A model generated the notes under the pieces. It was given only the letters and a program-made list of their open reading frames with translations. It had not been told where the DNA came from and did no database searches. Positions 8,942 to 16,792 of a stretch of DNA of 64,000 bases are shown here, piece after piece. The number at the start of each line of letters is the position of its first letter. Positions within the stretch are counted from its first letter, which is position 1. Source of the stretch: Wujia chipingensis (GTDB taxonomy: Bacteria > Bacillota > Clostridia > Lachnospirales > Lachnospiraceae); the NCBI RefSeq assembly GCF_014337155.1, contig NZ_CP060632.1, positions 2,301,001-2,365,000 of the forward strand, written 5' to 3'. A program made the translations under genes and the position numbers.

Positions 8942-9406
8942 TTACGGCTCAATCGGGTTGCTCGTTTCTTTTTTTATGTCTATTACGTCATACAAATACA
9001 GTTTCCCATCCTCTGAATATCTTACAATCAGCGAAGCATGAAAAATGTTATACCTCTCCACCTCTTCATCATCTCTATATACCGGAATTGCAAATCTTGA
9101 ATCATAACGATACCAGCCATACATTGCATTTCTCCAATGCTTGCTCTCCTTATTTTCCCGAAAATGTTTTCCTACTGTTATTTCTATCATTTCAGGAATT
9201 CCTTGTACAGCATTTGCTTTCGCTTTCGCATTTGTTCCTTTGATACTATGTGTATATTTTGATCCGCTATACTCACTTGGCAGATCATCCCCAATATTGT
9301 TCCCATCAATATCCTGAATAACAGAAACATTCCGCTGCTGTTTCTTCGACCGGGCACTATCGTTGATTTGCTTGCAGACATCAAGAAGTGCAAGGTAACT
9401 GATCAT
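8942..9406 (-). CDS. LPD3-like domain protein (possible toxin or mobile-element remnant)
   Basis: Protein of 154 residues. Its C-terminal half (FAIPVYRDDEEVERYN, LIVRYSEDGKLYLYD, IDIKKETSNPIEP) resembles the tail found at the end of large polyvalent proteins of phages and conjugative elements, often called LPD3 and linked to Barnase/EndoU/colicin-like nucleases. The assignment is from memory of that tail. Its ATG overlaps the TGA of the XRE gene by four bases (ATGA), so translation is coupled. The pairing suggests a toxin-antitoxin-like module, but no toxic activity is shown. Confidence 0.6.
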   Translation of the reverse strand: MISYLALLDVCKQINDSARSKKQQRNVSVIQDIDGNNIGDDLPSEYSGSKYTHSIKGTNAKAKANAVQGIPEMIEITVGKHFRENKESKHWRNAMYGWYRYDSRFAIPVYRDDEEVERYNIFHASLIVRYSEDGKLYLYDVIDIKKETSNPIEP

Positions 9407-9603
9407 TCTTCGTCACAAAGTAATTCCACAAGCGTCATATCTAGCGCCTTACATATAGACACCAGTTTATCCGCCTGTGGATTAATCTGTTTCTTTCGCC
9501 AGTCACTGATCGTACTGGTCGCAATACCGGTTCTTCTGGACAGTTCCGTCTGGCTCATATGTAATTCTTCAAGTCTTGCAAATATTTTCTCATATATCTT
9601 CAT
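9403..9603 (-). CDS. XRE-family HTH regulator
   Basis: Protein of 66 residues that is almost entirely one Cro/CI-type helix-turn-helix: MSQTELSRRTGIATSTISDW is helix 2, turn and helix 3. The start is set at ATG 9603, preceded by GGAAAGGG at 9 bases; the open frame continues to 9678 but would overlap the promoter. A perfect dyad sits between the -10 and the gene, which fits autoregulation. The overlap with the next gene suggests it is the antitoxin or repressor of that pair. Confidence 0.88.
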   Translation of the reverse strand: MKIYEKIFARLEELHMSQTELSRRTGIATSTISDWRKKQINPQADKLVSICKALDMTLVELLCDEE

Positions 9604-9634
9604 GGTGCAATACCCTTTCCTCTGCTTTTCTATT

Positions 9635-9678
9635 TCCGATTTTTCGGATATTGTATCATGAATAATCTCTTTTATCAA
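9635..9678 (-). promoter_or_regulatory. Promoter and dyad operator of the XRE pair
   Basis: The minus strand has TTGATA (9678-9673), 17 bases, then TACAAT (9655-9650). The inverted repeat TCCGATTTTTCGGA (9635-9648) starts one base after the -10, covering the start point. Confidence 0.72.
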
Positions 9679-9709
9679 TACTCTAACAGACCTATAACCC
9701 GGAATTCAT

Positions 9710-10906
9710 CTATCTGCATCGCAGCCATCTGCAAATATCGACCACCTGCACACCCTGATAATCATAAGTTTCATGATGTGTCCTTGCAATTACCATCTTA
9801 GGATATGCATCTCGTATTGCAAGCAATGGCGAATATTCCCTCTCAAATGTTGTTTCATCTGAAATATTGTCACTTACCTGAATGTATATCAGTGTGTCTC
9901 GTTTCTTTGCTACAAAGTCCACTTCTTTTTTATAAAGTTTACCAACATATACCTCATAACCTCTCCTTCGTAACTCCAGATAAACAATATTCTCATAAAC
10001 CCTTCCAAAGTCCATATTTCGTGTACCATTGACTGCATATCGAAATGCTGGATCGCAAAGATAAAACTTACTATTGTTTTCGAGATATTTTTTTCCCTTT
10101 AGGTCATACCGTTTTGCCTCATAAAATAGAAATGCGTTCTCTAAATAACCAATGTATTTTGATACTGTCTTTCTGGTAATCTCTCTTTGGTCATTATTTA
10201 ATGTCTTGCAGATATTATTGGGAGAAAGCAGGTTGCCAATATTATCCATCATAAATTCAGATATACTGGCAAACTCTGATGTATTTCTTATTCTATATTT
10301 CTCAACCAAATCTCTTATAAGAATAGTCCCATACACATCTCTGATATAATCATACTGTCTATCCTCTGTCTTATATACATAAGCTCCCGGCATACCACCG
10401 GTTCGGACATACTGATCAAATGCATCATCATACCCATCCGTAATTCCATAATAAGTCAGATATTCCACAAAAGAAAAAGGATATACCTTTATTTCCATCG
10501 TTCTTCCAGTAAAAAGTGTTGCCAAATCTGAACTTAACAAAAATGCATTTGAACCGGTAACATAAATATCATAGATTCCTTTTGTATAAATACTATTGAT
10601 TGCAAGTTCGAACTGAGGGCACATCTGAACCTCATCAATCAATAATACGTTATTCATTCCCTCTTTATATTGTCCCAAGATATACTTATGCAATGCATGA
10701 TATTCCAGCAAATGATCAAACTCTAATTCCTGAAGGTTTATCATTACAATATTGCTCTTTTCCTCTAACGACTGCAGATAAGTGATAAATTCCTGCAGCA
10801 AAACAGACTTGCCGCTTCGTCTGATGCCCGTGATTACTTTTATATCTGGCGTCCCATATAATTCAATCAATTCATCTAGATACTTTTGCCTTACAATAAA
10901 CTGCAT
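9710..10906 (-). CDS. AAA ATPase with DUF4143 domain
   Basis: Protein of about 398 residues of the AAA_14/DUF4143 type. The Walker A is ITGIRRSGKS, Walker B is NVLLIDEVQ, and a GSN motif follows in YVTGSNAFLL. The C-terminal DUF4143 part holds a restriction-endonuclease-like pattern (EVDFVAKKRD then IYIQVSDN). Members are widespread in anaerobes, often near mobile or defence genes, and their role is not settled. Start chosen at ATG 10906, preceded by GGGAG at 8 bases; the frame is open to 10969. A second, divergent member lies at 18128-19381, so the two bracket the toxin island. Confidence 0.85.
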   Translation of the reverse strand: MQFIVRQKYLDELIELYGTPDIKVITGIRRSGKSVLLQEFITYLQSLEEKSNIVMINLQELEFDHLLEYHALHKYILGQYKEGMNNVLLIDEVQMCPQFELAINSIYTKGIYDIYVTGSNAFLLSSDLATLFTGRTMEIKVYPFSFVEYLTYYGITDGYDDAFDQYVRTGGMPGAYVYKTEDRQYDYIRDVYGTILIRDLVEKYRIRNTSEFASISEFMMDNIGNLLSPNNICKTLNNDQREITRKTVSKYIGYLENAFLFYEAKRYDLKGKKYLENNSKFYLCDPAFRYAVNGTRNMDFGRVYENIVYLELRRRGYEVYVGKLYKKEVDFVAKKRDTLIYIQVSDNISDETTFEREYSPLLAIRDAYPKMVIARTHHETYDYQGVQVVDICRWLRCR

Positions 10907-11189
10907 ATCACTATCTCCCATTCCCATTTTTTGAAATTTCTTTATATTTTGGTAATACATTTCATGCATATTTTAGCACAGTCAGCTGCTTCTGTCCTTA
11001 TTCTATTCCCATTTTTTTTAAATAATTCATTTTCTGGTAATGGCATTTTCTTATAGAGCAAAAAAGCAGCAGACATTTCGTAAGCGCATGGTTTGACGTT
11101 TACATTCCATCTGACTATATTTTCATTGTATCACAATTCAAAATAATTATGGCATATTCTTCCGCACCACAAAACCGGATATATGTTTG

Positions 11190-11233
11190 ACCAAAAGACC
11201 GCCAAAGTTTACCAAACATGGCGGTCTTTTGGT
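11190..11233. terminator. Strong hairpin terminator
   Basis: The arms ACCAAAAGACCGCCA and TGGCGGTCTTTTGGT pair perfectly over 15 bases around a 14-base loop, with T-rich flanks on the plus side. No adjacent plus-strand gene explains it, so it may close a lost gene or act on the minus strand. Confidence 0.7.
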
Positions 11234-11310
11234 GTTTATTTTTGCTCTTAGAACCAACGGTATAACCAAGAGCAAAGCTCATACTGGATATAACCCCTTA
11301 TAGTTCAGTT

Positions 11311-11353
11311 TATCAATGCACTTTTTATCAAAAATGCAGTTTGTGCATTGATA
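11311..11353 (-). terminator. Hairpin downstream of the small-protein gene
   Basis: TATCAATGCAC pairs with GTGCATTGATA across a 21-base loop. It lies downstream of the small minus-strand frame at 11481-11594. There is no clear T-run, so its role as terminator is uncertain. Confidence 0.4.
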
Positions 11354-11434
11354 TTAGTGCTGAAATTAACTCAGTTTTCTTTCATTTTTTTCCACTCTTC
11401 TCTTGTAATAGCATAGACATAAGAAATCGTATTT

Positions 11435-11470
11435 TTTCCTAACAAATACCGATTTCTTAGTTTTAAAAAC
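11435..11470 (-). repeat. 36-bp repeated block, copy 1
   Basis: This block matches 15251-15286 at 35 of 36 positions. Here it overlaps an open frame without a start; in the other copy it lies directly in front of a gene start. Confidence 0.85.
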
Positions 11471-11480
11471 TGGAAGTTGT

Positions 11481-11594
11481 CTATTTCTTTGAACCATTGT
11501 TTTTATTGTCTTGTTTTTGCTTCTTTTTTTCTTTTATTCGCTCTTTAATCCTAAAAAATAATTCTAATGCCATTTGATTTGCTATCTGTCCCAT
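11481..11594 (-). CDS. Small basic protein, 37 residues
   Basis: ATG 11594 has GAAAGGAG about 9 bases upstream and encodes a short protein starting MGQIANQMALELFFRIKER and ending in a lysine-rich tail. One amphipathic helix followed by a basic tail is all that can be seen. The ribosome site is good and the gene lies 62 bases downstream of 11657-12433. Directly past its stop another frame stays open for 43 codons (from about 11506 to the left) without a start, possibly a fused or frameshifted remnant. Confidence 0.5.
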   Translation of the reverse strand: MGQIANQMALELFFRIKERIKEKKKQKQDNKNNGSKK

Positions 11595-11656
11595 AAGCAA
11601 GCTCTCCTTTCATAATTCTAATTTTTCAATTTGACAAACTAGAATTTGTCTCTTTC

Positions 11657-12433
11657 TTACCCATTAGCAATCTGAACCAATTTATCAATTATAACTTGTG
11701 GTATCTCGCTATTTTCATAACCTTGTTTAATAGATTCGATTGCATTATCTATATCGTTATTCTTTGCATATAAAAACGCTCTGATATGACACATATACGG
11801 AACATATATATGGGGTAAAGTTACTATCCTCTGATTAAGAACAGTAATGGCATCATCAACTGTTTGTACATTATTTATCCACTCTCTTATCAGTGGGATA
11901 TTTTTATCTATCACATTTTTTATATATTCCAATGCAAATTCTATATCGGACGTGTAGGTAGGTATTTGATATTGAAAACTTGTGCATTTCCTTGGATTAT
12001 AAAATTCTTCCTTTGTATATCCACAGTCTTGTTCTCTTTCATCCTCTATGTGATTATACCAAGCATCAGCAATGTGTATTTTTACAGAACTTTCTGTCCG
12101 ATGCCATGTCAACTTATTTTTACTATTGATATCAGGGATAAAATCATAATTATATCCCCAGCGCAAGTATATGTGATTTCCTCTTGGATAACATAATTCG
12201 ACCACAAAACGCCGATTAGCACTCCATTCAGAGTGCCATTTTTTTATCTTTTCATTATATTTCAACCCGAATTCTTCTGACAACCTTCGAGATATGTATT
12301 CGTCATAAAGTTCTCTTTTAATATATTCATCACCATGTAAAAACTTATCTTTATACTCTTCTTGTGATAATATTTCATTTGATTCCCTTTTTTTTGAACA
12401 AAAACCCTTACTCAATACATCAAATAGACTCAT
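11657..12433 (-). CDS. Uncharacterised protein, possible immunity protein
   Basis: Protein of 258 residues with no signal peptide or membrane segment. The middle resembles the layout of DUF4304-type proteins (VVELCYPRGNHIYLRWGYNY, KLTWHRTESSVKIHIADAWY), and the C-terminal third is helical, TPR-like (AFLYAKNNDIDNAIESIKQG). Genes of this sort often act as immunity proteins in polymorphic-toxin loci, and the EndoU-type toxin upstream fits that. I cannot name its partner. TGGAGG lies before ATG 12433. Confidence 0.55.
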   Translation of the reverse strand: MSLFDVLSKGFCSKKRESNEILSQEEYKDKFLHGDEYIKRELYDEYISRRLSEEFGLKYNEKIKKWHSEWSANRRFVVELCYPRGNHIYLRWGYNYDFIPDINSKNKLTWHRTESSVKIHIADAWYNHIEDEREQDCGYTKEEFYNPRKCTSFQYQIPTYTSDIEFALEYIKNVIDKNIPLIREWINNVQTVDDAITVLNQRIVTLPHIYVPYMCHIRAFLYAKNNDIDNAIESIKQGYENSEIPQVIIDKLVQIANG

Positions 12434-12514
12434 AAGTAACCTCCATTATTGCAAATCATCTCTTGCTTAAATCCCGATTTAGTAAATCGTGATTTGGTAT
12501 CGTTACATCCTATA

Positions 12515-12637
12515 CTACCGAACACCAAAAGAATCCGTCCACAACAGCATATATCCACTACTAAAGGCAACCGCCTGAGAAGCTAAATCCGTGACAGAGG
12601 CACTGTAAAACGGAATCTGATCGCTTTTAAGAATTTC
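12515..12637 (-). pseudogene. Open fragment without start codon
   Basis: A reading frame of about 41 codons (KSDQIPFYSASVTDLASQ, then GYMLLWTDSFGVR, stop at 12515) follows AAGGAG but begins with ATC instead of ATG. It overlaps the end of the DUF2809-like gene. It may be a gene whose start has mutated, or a relic. Confidence 0.3.
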
Positions 12638-12642
12638 GATTT

Positions 12643-13020
12643 TTATCTCCTTCTTGCAGTATTTCGTACCAACACCTCATACACTCCAAGCAATATACAC
12701 CCGGCGACATAGCACAGGATATCTTTCCAATCAAATACAGAACCGACCAAAACACTTAAGAATCGGTTATCCTGCCAGCCTAATACTTCCACAATATGGA
12801 ACATCTGTGAAAATTCTACCAGTGCTGCAAAAATAAATACATACAGCGGCAACAATTTGCATCGCTCCGGTACAAATATTCTTATAAACGTATATATCAC
12901 AATCACAACCAGCACATCACCAATATATGGTCTTACAAATGCATCATGTACATATAACGCAATCAACACCTCGGTCAGCAACAAAATCACAGTTGCTATT
13001 GCATATCCGATTCGCTTCAT
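12643..13020 (-). CDS. DUF2809-like small membrane protein
   Basis: Protein of 125 residues with four predicted membrane helices and the pattern VRPYIGDVLVVIVIYTFIR, LVEFSQMFHI and DWKDILCYVAGCILG-like ends typical of DUF2809 (VanZ-related). Function unknown. Start placed at ATG 13020, with GGAG 7 bases upstream, rather than the upstream ATG at 13032, which overlaps that site. It sits among immunity-like genes but small membrane proteins of this family also occur alone. Confidence 0.75.
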   Translation of the reverse strand: MKRIGYAIATVILLLTEVLIALYVHDAFVRPYIGDVLVVIVIYTFIRIFVPERCKLLPLYVFIFAALVEFSQMFHIVEVLGWQDNRFLSVLVGSVFDWKDILCYVAGCILLGVYEVLVRNTARRR

Positions 13021-13076
13021 GTTCTTCTCCATTCAACAAATTATTTGAAGAGATTGTCATTTTTGCAGCTCTGGCA

Positions 13077-13673
13077 CTACTTTACTTTTTTCAGATTCAA
13101 CATATACTCTTCAATCAAACAATCAACCGTTTCTTTTTCCTTTACAAGATTCGGGAATAAACCGGTAGCTCCGTACCCTACCAAATTCATCAATCCAATC
13201 AGTCTCCATTCATTCGCAGATGTCACCGAATCTTCTCCTTCAATATTTTCCTTATAAGAACAAAACTCTACTGTGAATCGATTTCTTCGCTCCGCTTCCA
13301 ATTCAGAATCTGCCGGCGGTAAAGTCGGAGGAAATCGCCACAGATTATCCATCTGCCTGATGAGTTCGTCTGCCTTCTCTGTCATATTTCTATTCTTGTA
13401 AATTTGAACTTCCAGTCCCCACATGAGTAGTATTCTATCCCAGACATTCCATACTCCCTTCCCCGGGAACTCCACTTCATGAGTAATTTCACATAACTTA
13501 AGAGCCTCGTCCTCACACCCATAAACATATAACCAATAGGCTAAGTGGCAAAGATTTTCAACATCCGATCCTCTATTAAACGAACATTTTTTTACCAGTT
13601 TCTTTGATAAGGACAAAACCTTCTTTTCTTTATGTCCCATCTGAATACTCTCAAACAATTCCTGATTCGTCAT
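13077..13673 (-). CDS. Uncharacterised helical protein, immunity-like
   Basis: Protein of 198 residues, no signal peptide, mostly helical and TPR-like in its first half (LCHLAYWLYVYGCEDEALKL). The second half holds conserved-looking motifs (RNRFTVEFCSYKENIEG, NEWRLIGLMNLVGYGATG). It resembles proteins I remember as DUF6707, found beside polymorphic toxins, but this is a weak assignment. AAGGAAAG precedes the ATG. Confidence 0.55.
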   Translation of the reverse strand: MTNQELFESIQMGHKEKKVLSLSKKLVKKCSFNRGSDVENLCHLAYWLYVYGCEDEALKLCEITHEVEFPGKGVWNVWDRILLMWGLEVQIYKNRNMTEKADELIRQMDNLWRFPPTLPPADSELEAERRNRFTVEFCSYKENIEGEDSVTSANEWRLIGLMNLVGYGATGLFPNLVKEKETVDCLIEEYMLNLKKVK

Positions 13674-13705
13674 CTTTCCTTCTCCTCTCTCATAAAGTCG
13701 TGGTT

Positions 13706-13798
13706 TCAGTACCTTTTTGCCTCATTTTCCTCAAGCAATATTTCCGCATTTTCTGTTGAAAGTATTTGCTTTTTTACTATCTCAGTTTCAGGTGTCAT
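13706..13798 (-). pseudogene. Truncated duplicate of the 14654-15238 gene start
   Basis: A frame of 30 codons with AAAGGGG before its ATG starts MTPETEIVKKQILST and continues NAEILLEEN before ending in EAKRY. The intact gene downstream starts MTAETEAIKVQILST, then NAEILLEEND, and goes on for 170 more residues. The DNA matches over about 75 bases. This copy was cut off just after the shared start. Confidence 0.75.
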
Positions 13799-14113
13799 AA
13801 TAAAGCCCCTTTTCATGCTAATATAATAATGCATATCAGCACCATAAATGACGTCAATAAAATAAGTTACATTCCATGCATGATATCCGGTAATATATTC
13901 ATGATCCGAATATTCTTCTATCTCATATAATTTCATACCGCTATCAGATGTGCATACCATAAACTTCCGCTTTATCCGTGTATACAATTAATCCGGATTA
14001 TTTTCGACTTCATCCCAAAGTTCTTTGTTAAACCTTATTACCCGGGCTAACGATTTCATATCCAATTGCTCTGTCTTGAGTCCATAACCACTGACTTCAT
14101 ACTCATATGTCAT
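13799..14113 (-). pseudogene. Interrupted remnant gene
   Basis: One frame reads from MTYEYEVSGYGLKTEQ to DEVENNPD, meets TAA at 13988-13990, and continues in the same frame as KFMVCTSDSGMKLYEIEEYS and onward into the truncated duplicate. Either two tiny genes abut, or a stop codon has split an older gene. I recognise no family. Confidence 0.4.
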
Positions 14114-14153
14114 TTCAACCTTGGCACCATTTTTTATTAAGTTTTGGATAAAA

Positions 14154-14564
14154 TTATAAATCTTTTTGCTCGTATACCTTATTCCAAGAACCAATCTCAA
14201 TCAAATTACCTTCTGGATCGGCGATATAACAAGTTCTTTGTCCCCACGGTTCAAGCTCTGGTTCTAATACAGACGTTGCACCATTTTTTATAGCATTGTT
14301 GTATGCCATATCAACTTCCTCAAAAGTATCAACATAGAGTGCAATTTCGCTATGACCATTTAGACCTTTTATATACTCATACCTTCTGTGTGTCATGTTT
14401 TCAAAATCTTTTCTTCCATATAGCAAAAACAATGTTCCATCCTTAACAAGATAAACATTTGATGTGTCTTCGCTTTCTTTAATCTCAAAGCCAAGAACAT
14501 CTCTATAAAAGCGAATCATTTTCGCCATATCTTCAACAAATAATCCAAATCCATCTAATCTCAT
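14154..14564 (-). CDS. VOC family (glyoxalase/bleomycin-resistance) protein
   Basis: Protein of 136 residues with two paired beta-alpha-beta-beta-beta modules. The first runs GFGLFVEDMAKMIRFYRDVL to LFLLYG, the second HSEIALYVDTFEEVDMAY to YIADPEGNLIEIG. Metal-ligand type residues (H at HSEIALYV and E in NLIEIG) are present. VOC proteins cover lyases, dioxygenases and antibiotic-binding proteins; the substrate cannot be inferred. Start at ATG 14564 with GGAGGTG upstream. It interrupts the run of immunity-like genes. Confidence 0.85.
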   Translation of the reverse strand: MRLDGFGLFVEDMAKMIRFYRDVLGFEIKESEDTSNVYLVKDGTLFLLYGRKDFENMTHRRYEYIKGLNGHSEIALYVDTFEEVDMAYNNAIKNGATSVLEPELEPWGQRTCYIADPEGNLIEIGSWNKVYEQKDL

Positions 14565-14653
14565 AGTCCACCTCCGTATATTCCAATTTTTCTTTCTAAT
14601 CAACTATCCAGCAAACTCGGAAATTATCAGTTAGATAAATGATAAAATTGTTC

Positions 14654-15238
14654 TTAACTTAAATCAAGAGTTGTATAGCCAAACTCGTTGATATGTCTTT
14701 GCAAATTATGAAAATCTATCATGTTTTTATTTTTCCGAAATAGTCCTTTTTTATTAAACAATATTTTAGTATGTGCGTATGTGCTATACAATTCGATATA
14801 TGGCGGTTCGGCAGTGATATTTCTTTCTCCGATACAGTTTCCTCTACTGTTGGGATATTTCCGATTGAAATTTATAGTACATTCTTTGTATGTCAACCAA
14901 TGCAAATCACTAAATTTTATTCCATGCTCATCAATAGAAACAATATTCTCGTAGGAGACTTCTTTAACCTCAAGATGGAAATAATGATGTTTTGATTTAA
15001 AATACTCGACAGCTGCATTGATATGTTCCAGAAAAAATGCGATTTGTTCCTCCGTCAAACTACATTCCCATGGATAGTTGTTAGCCATTCCTGTTTTCCC
15101 GTATTGATATGCTGCCATACTATATTTTATTTCCGGTTTTATCCATTTTACAATCAGAAAATCGTTTTCCTCAAGCAATATTTCAGCGTTTCCTGTTGAA
15201 AGAATTTGTACTTTTATTGCCTCTGTTTCAGCTGTCAT
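14654..15238 (-). CDS. Uncharacterised protein in the toxin-immunity array
   Basis: Protein of 194 residues starting MTAETEAIKVQILSTGNA, with no signal peptide or membrane helix. Start chosen at ATG 15238 because GGAAAGGA precedes it; the frame is open to 15298. A duplicated start lies at 13706-13798 and a 36-bp block just upstream is repeated at 11435. These signs of cassette shuffling fit an immunity gene, but no family is recognised. Confidence 0.55.
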   Translation of the reverse strand: MTAETEAIKVQILSTGNAEILLEENDFLIVKWIKPEIKYSMAAYQYGKTGMANNYPWECSLTEEQIAFFLEHINAAVEYFKSKHHYFHLEVKEVSYENIVSIDEHGIKFSDLHWLTYKECTINFNRKYPNSRGNCIGERNITAEPPYIELYSTYAHTKILFNKKGLFRKNKNMIDFHNLQRHINEFGYTTLDLS

Positions 15239-15250
15239 AAATAAAGTTCC

Positions 15251-15286
15251 TTTCCTAACAAATACCAATTTCTTAGTTTTAAAAAC
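15251..15286 (-). repeat. 36-bp repeated block, copy 2
   Basis: Matches 11435-11470 with one mismatch. It lies directly in front of the ribosome site of the 14654-15238 gene. Confidence 0.85.
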
Positions 15287-15305
15287 GCTTGATAGCATTT
15301 TATAT

Positions 15306-15764
15306 TCATTGTGAATCTTCTAAATACACTATACATCTGTTAACATCTTTTGGAGAATAAAAAACCGGGACTTTCTTCTTCATAAACAACTTTTTGTCAC
15401 TTTGAAGCATATTCTCTAACGCTGGTTCTATTCCTTCTTCGTAATCTCCATAATGCCCGATTATGAAGCGGCACTCATGTTCCATATTATCTTTTGTCTT
15501 AAATATAATATGAGCTTCGGTATAGGGCTGGTTAAAATCATTAACTAACGTTACATCTTCGATGATCCCCTCGACCAGATTCCATTTTATAATCACGAAA
15601 AATCGATTGACCAAATAGATGATAGGAATAATTGCAAAGAGCGAAGCTAAAAAAATCCATCTGTTAAAAAGTCCGGCAATGATTCCGGGGATAGCCGTTA
15701 TAATCACCGCAATCATACACCTCTTACATGTTCTCTTTAATACTTTACTTTTGTATTTCCCCAT
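15306..15764 (-). CDS. Membrane protein with two N-terminal helices
   Basis: Protein of 152 residues. A basic start (MGKYKSKVLKRTCKR) precedes two membrane helices within residues 17-58. A soluble beta-rich domain follows (EGIIEDVTLVNDFNQPYTEA, FIIGHYGDYEEG, VPVFYSPKDVNRCIVYLED), similar in layout to DUF3592-type proteins. This fold is common among proteins that protect against membrane-acting or secreted toxins. The function is not known. Confidence 0.6.
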   Translation of the reverse strand: MGKYKSKVLKRTCKRCMIAVIITAIPGIIAGLFNRWIFLASLFAIIPIIYLVNRFFVIIKWNLVEGIIEDVTLVNDFNQPYTEAHIIFKTKDNMEHECRFIIGHYGDYEEGIEPALENMLQSDKKLFMKKKVPVFYSPKDVNRCIVYLEDSQ

Positions 15765-15828
15765 TATCTTTCAGCTTTCCTTACAATTTCATCATCATGT
15801 CGGATTCATATTTTATAATCGTTGAAAA

Positions 15829-16373
15829 TCAAAGTATTACAAACACTACTACCAAACACCCAACGAATCCCACGAACCACGGTATTATAAAAGATAGAAA
15901 ATTTGCCTTATTTTTTCGAAGCAGAATCATTGCGGTTATCATTATGGCTAACCATGCGAACATAATAATATATCCAAACAAAAGATAAACTACAGGACCG
16001 GTCAAAATTTAAAGAACCAGAAAAGCTTCCCGCCATATGGATTTTTCTTACTGAGCAACCGTGCTGAAACTGCATGGAATAATAAAAATGCACCGCTTAT
16101 GAGCGTAATCACCAGTTCAAACTGTGATAAGACCGACATGGAATTATCACTATATCCTATATAAACATTCTTATTGCCCAGAATGCTGCAATTTCCCTCA
16201 TACCAGAACACATTGGCACCATTGACCGGTGAATCCGGCTTAATTTGCAGCACCGTATAAGTTGACCGACTGCCTTTCCCATAACGTGATTTGTAATTTC
16301 TGACAGCATTTCCGCTATATACCTTGACATGATTGGAGCTCTGCCGGGAGCTTTGATATGTTACAGTTCTCAT
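15829..16373 (-). pseudogene. Frameshifted membrane-protein gene
   Basis: The first frame (16373 to 16002) gives a soluble part (YTVLQIKPDSPVNGANVFWY) and one membrane helix, ending GGKLFWFFKF. The next frame continues at once with more hydrophobic sequence (TGPVVYLLFGYIIMFAWLA, then FLSFIIPWFVGFVGCLVVV) to a stop at 15829. Read together they form a three- to four-helix protein split by a shift near 16005. It may be a relic or need a translational frameshift. Confidence 0.5.
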
Positions 16374-16488
16374 CGAGTTTTATAGCTGATAAAGAAAGAC
16401 TGAACGCCTCTTGTAATTGCCCATTATAAAAGGAAGTTTCCGCATTTGAAATTAATTCTACAAGTTGATCTTTTTTGTCCATTGGCAT
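16315..16488 (-). CDS. 57-residue helical protein or fragment
   Basis: The start is ATG 16488 with AAGGGG 9 bases upstream. The protein is one helical pair (DQLVELISNAETSFYNGQLQ, EAFSLSLSAIKLDEN) resembling half of a TPR. It overlaps the next broken gene by 59 bases in another frame, so it is probably the N-terminal remnant of a longer protein. Confidence 0.4.
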   Translation of the reverse strand: MPMDKKDQLVELISNAETSFYNGQLQEAFSLSLSAIKLDENCNISKLPAELQSCQGI

Positions 16489-16501
16489 CCAAATCATCCC
16501 C

Positions 16502-16774
16502 TTACGTAACATCGGTTTTTTTCAGTTCGTTTATTAGCTCTATATCATAATCATTTGGAGCATCACTGAATGCTTTTTCTGCTAAAGTGACAGCTTCTTT
16601 TGAAATCGTAACCTCATTAGCTAAAACGTTCTCCAAAAAATTTTCAAGAGCCACCCGTTTTTCTCCATATTTCGCCAGTTCTTCAGCATCTTCCACAAGA
16701 GCATTCACAAGAGAGTCGTCATGAAATTGCATAGAGATATTTTTGAAGAACATATCATATGCGTCTTTTACCAT
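16502..16774 (-). CDS. MafI-like immunity protein
   Basis: Protein of 90 residues, acidic and all-helical. The pattern VEDAEELAKYGEKRVALENF followed by LANEVTISKEAVTLAEKA resembles the MafI family, whose members neutralise toxins delivered by polymorphic-toxin systems. It starts 18 bases after the EndoU-type toxin gene, with AGGAG before the ATG, so it is the expected cognate immunity gene. Assignment is by pattern and position. Confidence 0.65.
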   Translation of the reverse strand: MVKDAYDMFFKNISMQFHDDSLVNALVEDAEELAKYGEKRVALENFLENVLANEVTISKEAVTLAEKAFSDAPNDYDIELINELKKTDVT

Positions 16775-16792
16775 TTTAATCTCCTCTCATAA

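Larger units (their letters stand above)
10970..11434. other. Non-coding stretch with two hairpins
   Basis: I find no gene here on either strand. It holds two strong hairpins listed separately and AT-rich filler. Close to its right end the minus strand is open as TREEWKKMKEN before a stop, which looks like the tail of a lost gene. Confidence 0.5.
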
